From Theristus sp. LFF4_11 (Eukaryota > Nematoda > Chromadorea > Monhysterida > Xyalidae): a stretch of DNA of 64,000 nt. This document shows positions 61,651 through 64,000 of the stretch, one piece after another. The notes under the pieces were generated by a model. That model saw nothing but the letters and a program-made list of their open reading frames with translations, made no database searches and was not told the DNA's origin. Location of the stretch: positions 25,980 through 89,979 of the forward strand of contig JASANC010002604.1 in assembly GCA_030248135.1 (NCBI GenBank). The letters run 5' to 3'. The position numbers and the translations under genes are program-made. How positions within the stretch are numbered: position 1 is the first letter of the stretch; every line of letters starts with the position of its first letter.

Positions 61651-62175
61651 AGGGGTCGAGCCCGATTTTTTGGCGAATCCGAGGGGGGGTCCGCCCAAAT
61701 TTGGGGGGGGGTCGTCCCGGGTGGGGGGGGGGGTCGACTTGGGTGGGGGGGGGGGGCTCCCGAGCGAGACCGAAAATTCTAGGGGGGGGGGGTCCGAGCG
61801 AGACCGAAAATTCTAGGGGGGGGGGGGTCGGACCAAAATTTTTTCTTGACGATGACATTGTCTGGGCAAAAAATGGCTATTAGGGGTCGATTTGGTTGGG
61901 GGGGGGGGGGGTGGGTTCCCGAGCGAGACCGAAAATTCTAGGGGGGGGGGGGAGGTCGGACCAAAAGTTGTTGAATAAAAGTGCTAGAAACCACAGCATC
62001 CAGTCAAGGCCTCTCTCTAGTCTCTAGTCATACATTTTGCTTTGATTTTCGTTCGGGTCGGGACATCTGAAAGCTACACGAACGAGACACGCTGCACGGG
62101 TGAGACTTGATATTGAAGTACAGTATTGAAAACATTGACGTACAAAGTGGTAAATGTATAACAAAGTGGTACGTA

Positions 62176-62950
62176 CAGTCGAACTCAATAAAATGTGGAA
62201 TCAGCTGATTGGTCGGCCGAGGGGAGGCTGCTCACACTCCGCACCCTTCTTTTTTCGTGGATCTGGATTCTATTGAAACGTGTTTCTTTTGAATGAGTGT
62301 GAATTTCCAGCACCCTTTTCATGCTAAAAATAAACTCAAAGGGTTGGAGAACTGCGAAATTCAGATTTTTTTATTCAACAGCTCAAAATGCATTTTTTAT
62401 TGACGATGACGACGACGTCGTCGCTTAATTTTTGCGTTTGAACTAAAAGACAAAAGCCTGAAAGGAGTGCGCTGTGATGGTTTGCTGCGTGCACCAAGTA
62501 AATGAACACAGCAGCTTACCAAAAACAACTTGAAAACGATGAAAATGAAGAAAGCAAAGTCGTCGTCGTGTCGTCGCCGCGAAGTCGGAACGCATTTTTT
62601 AATTGCGGACGCATGTCGATCGGTCAGCTAGGAATGAAACCCCCTTCAGCTGGCTAAACAGCGCACTCCTTTCAGGCTTTTGTTCACACGCAAAAATTAA
62701 GCGACGTCGTCGTCGTCGTCGTCGTCAATAAAAAGATGCATTTTGAGCTGTTGAATAAAAAAATCTGAATTTCGCAGTTCTACCCTTTGAGTTTATTTTT
62801 AGCATAAAAAGGGTGCTGGAAATTCACACTCATTCAAAAGAAACACGTTTCAATAGAATCCAGATCGACGAAAAAAGAAAAGTGCGGAGTGTGAGCAGCC
62901 TCTCCTCCGCCGACCAATCAGCTGATTCCACATTTTAGTGAGTTCGACTG
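62176..62950. mobile_element. Element L, copy 1, giant foldback
   Basis: CAGTCGAACTCAATAAAATG to CATTTTAGTGAGTTCGACTG, flanked by TA. The arms are complementary for about 300 bp each, including AAAGCCTGAAAGGAGTGCGC and its complement, and GACGACGTCGTCGCTTAA and its complement, leaving a loop of about 190 bp. Confidence 0.85.
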
Positions 62951-63281
62951 TATACAAAAAAACATACAATATATATTGAGATACAAACATGCATATAATA
63001 TAGATACCTACAAATGAGAGAAATATAGAGATATACAAGAGAAAATGTCTCCATCGAAAGTCAAAATCAAAGGGGGGAGGGGTGGTCAGACGGTCAGGAT
63101 TTGGTAGTGGGGGGGGGGTTTGGAAGGTCGAAATCTGGGAGGGGGGGGGGGGTCTGGCCCCCCCAAATTCGAGAGGGGGGGGGGTATTTTGACCAAAATT
63201 TGGGGGGGGGGGGGGTTTGCCCGGGTAGGGGGGTGTCGACTTGGTTGGGGGGGTACCCCCCCACCCCCCCCCCACACGCCA

Positions 63282-63673
63282 AGGGTTAGGGGCTTTGAAA
63301 AAAAAATTTTTTTTATTTTTTTTTTCGTTTTTTTTTTTAAATTTGGATTTTTTTTTCAAACTTAAAAAAAAAATTTGAAAATTTTTTCTTCTACTTTGCT
63401 CTGAAAATTCGATTTATGGCATAATTTTTTGAAAGTTCAAACCAAATTTTCTTCCCAACTTCTTTGTGTGCTTAGGTAAATGTCATTATTTGGTCATTTT
63501 GACCGACGTACTCCATGTTTTTCGATTTGGATGACTTCTAGAGTCAATTTTTAGCGTTGAAATGACTTAACTGAATTGAAATATCGTTTCAGAAATCGTT
63601 TTCTTGCAACTTAGAACATGTTTTTCAGTCGGTAGGCCATGAGATGAACATGATATCTTGTTGATTGGCGTAT
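63282..63673 (-). mobile_element. Element E end fragment, inverted
   Basis: It starts AAGGGTTAGGGGCTTTG and matches the right part of element E (21.74 back to 21.35 kb). It breaks off at TTGGCGTATG, where an element P end follows. Confidence 0.7.
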
Positions 63674-64000
63674 GTGACACCCCCCCACTGAAAAATTTTC
63701 GGCACCCCCCCCCCACGTGACGACACCCCCCCCCTCGAAAATTTGCTTTCGCCTTCGGTACTGTTTCCAAACCGTTACCATGCCTCTTCTTGTGTTTTGA
63801 CCTCCAAAACGTCACTAATTGTCCCCAGCTAAGCTAATGCTAAAGTGAAGACAAACATACCGCCTTGAAATTCGATCAATTCTTCTGATGGTGTCGCGAC
63901 GACACGACACGAAGCAGCAACCAGACAACGTAGCGCTTGCAAACGGAGCAGCGAGCACAATCGGACGCTCTGCGAGGCGAATCGTCACCTTATCTGCATC
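63674..64000. repeat. Element P end fused to a copy of 30.93-31.16 kb
   Basis: 63674-63764 is the right end of a P element (CCTTCGGTACTG). From 63765 to the window edge the sequence is nearly identical to 30934-31162, inside element I. Confidence 0.65.

Overview
The window is animal (metazoan) nuclear DNA, most likely from an invertebrate. Every gene is split by GT-AG introns, and I could join exons by splice phase into full proteins of animal families. I cannot place the species more closely. About half of the window is non-coding mobile DNA, much of it nested and carrying long poly-G/poly-C tracts.

Layout. 1-4393 (-): a huge Gag-type retrotransposon ORF that runs off the left edge. 4777-9440 (-): a FOXJ2/3-like forkhead factor, 7 exons, 569 aa. 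10873-13354 (-): a secreted protein built from one-exon cysteine modules, 10 exons, 280 aa. 13888-15898 (+): selenocysteine lyase, 9 exons, 399 aa, head-to-head with the previous gene. 16232-17082 (+): a divergent ribosomal stalk P2-like protein. 18022-23172 (-): LEPROT/VPS55 with two alternative last exons. 23422-32000: a nest of short non-autonomous DNA transposons and a 16-bp minisatellite. 32163-41204 (+): NOC2L, 13 exons, 755 aa, with transposons in its introns. 42154-44201 (-): a proline-rich WH2 actin-binding protein. 47299-48516 (-): a LAPTM-like four-span membrane protein. 50924-56653 (-): acetylcholinesterase-like, 9 exons found, with a hydrophobic C-terminus. 56767-64000: transposon fragments, mostly inverted or partial copies of those at 18-32 kb.

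The genes do not form a pathway. The most informative part is the mobile DNA. At least six different terminal-repeat families each end in an exact 8-bp target duplication (hAT-like), and several have an unoccupied site elsewhere in this window that proves the insertion. A separate MITE family with TGACGTCA in its ends lies at the 5' edge of three introns. In two of them the splice donor appears to be the first bases of the element. Exon 4 of LEPROT is duplicated, and a 3-kb transposon has landed between the two copies.

All gene models come from reading frame, splice sites and remembered family similarity. No database search was run.
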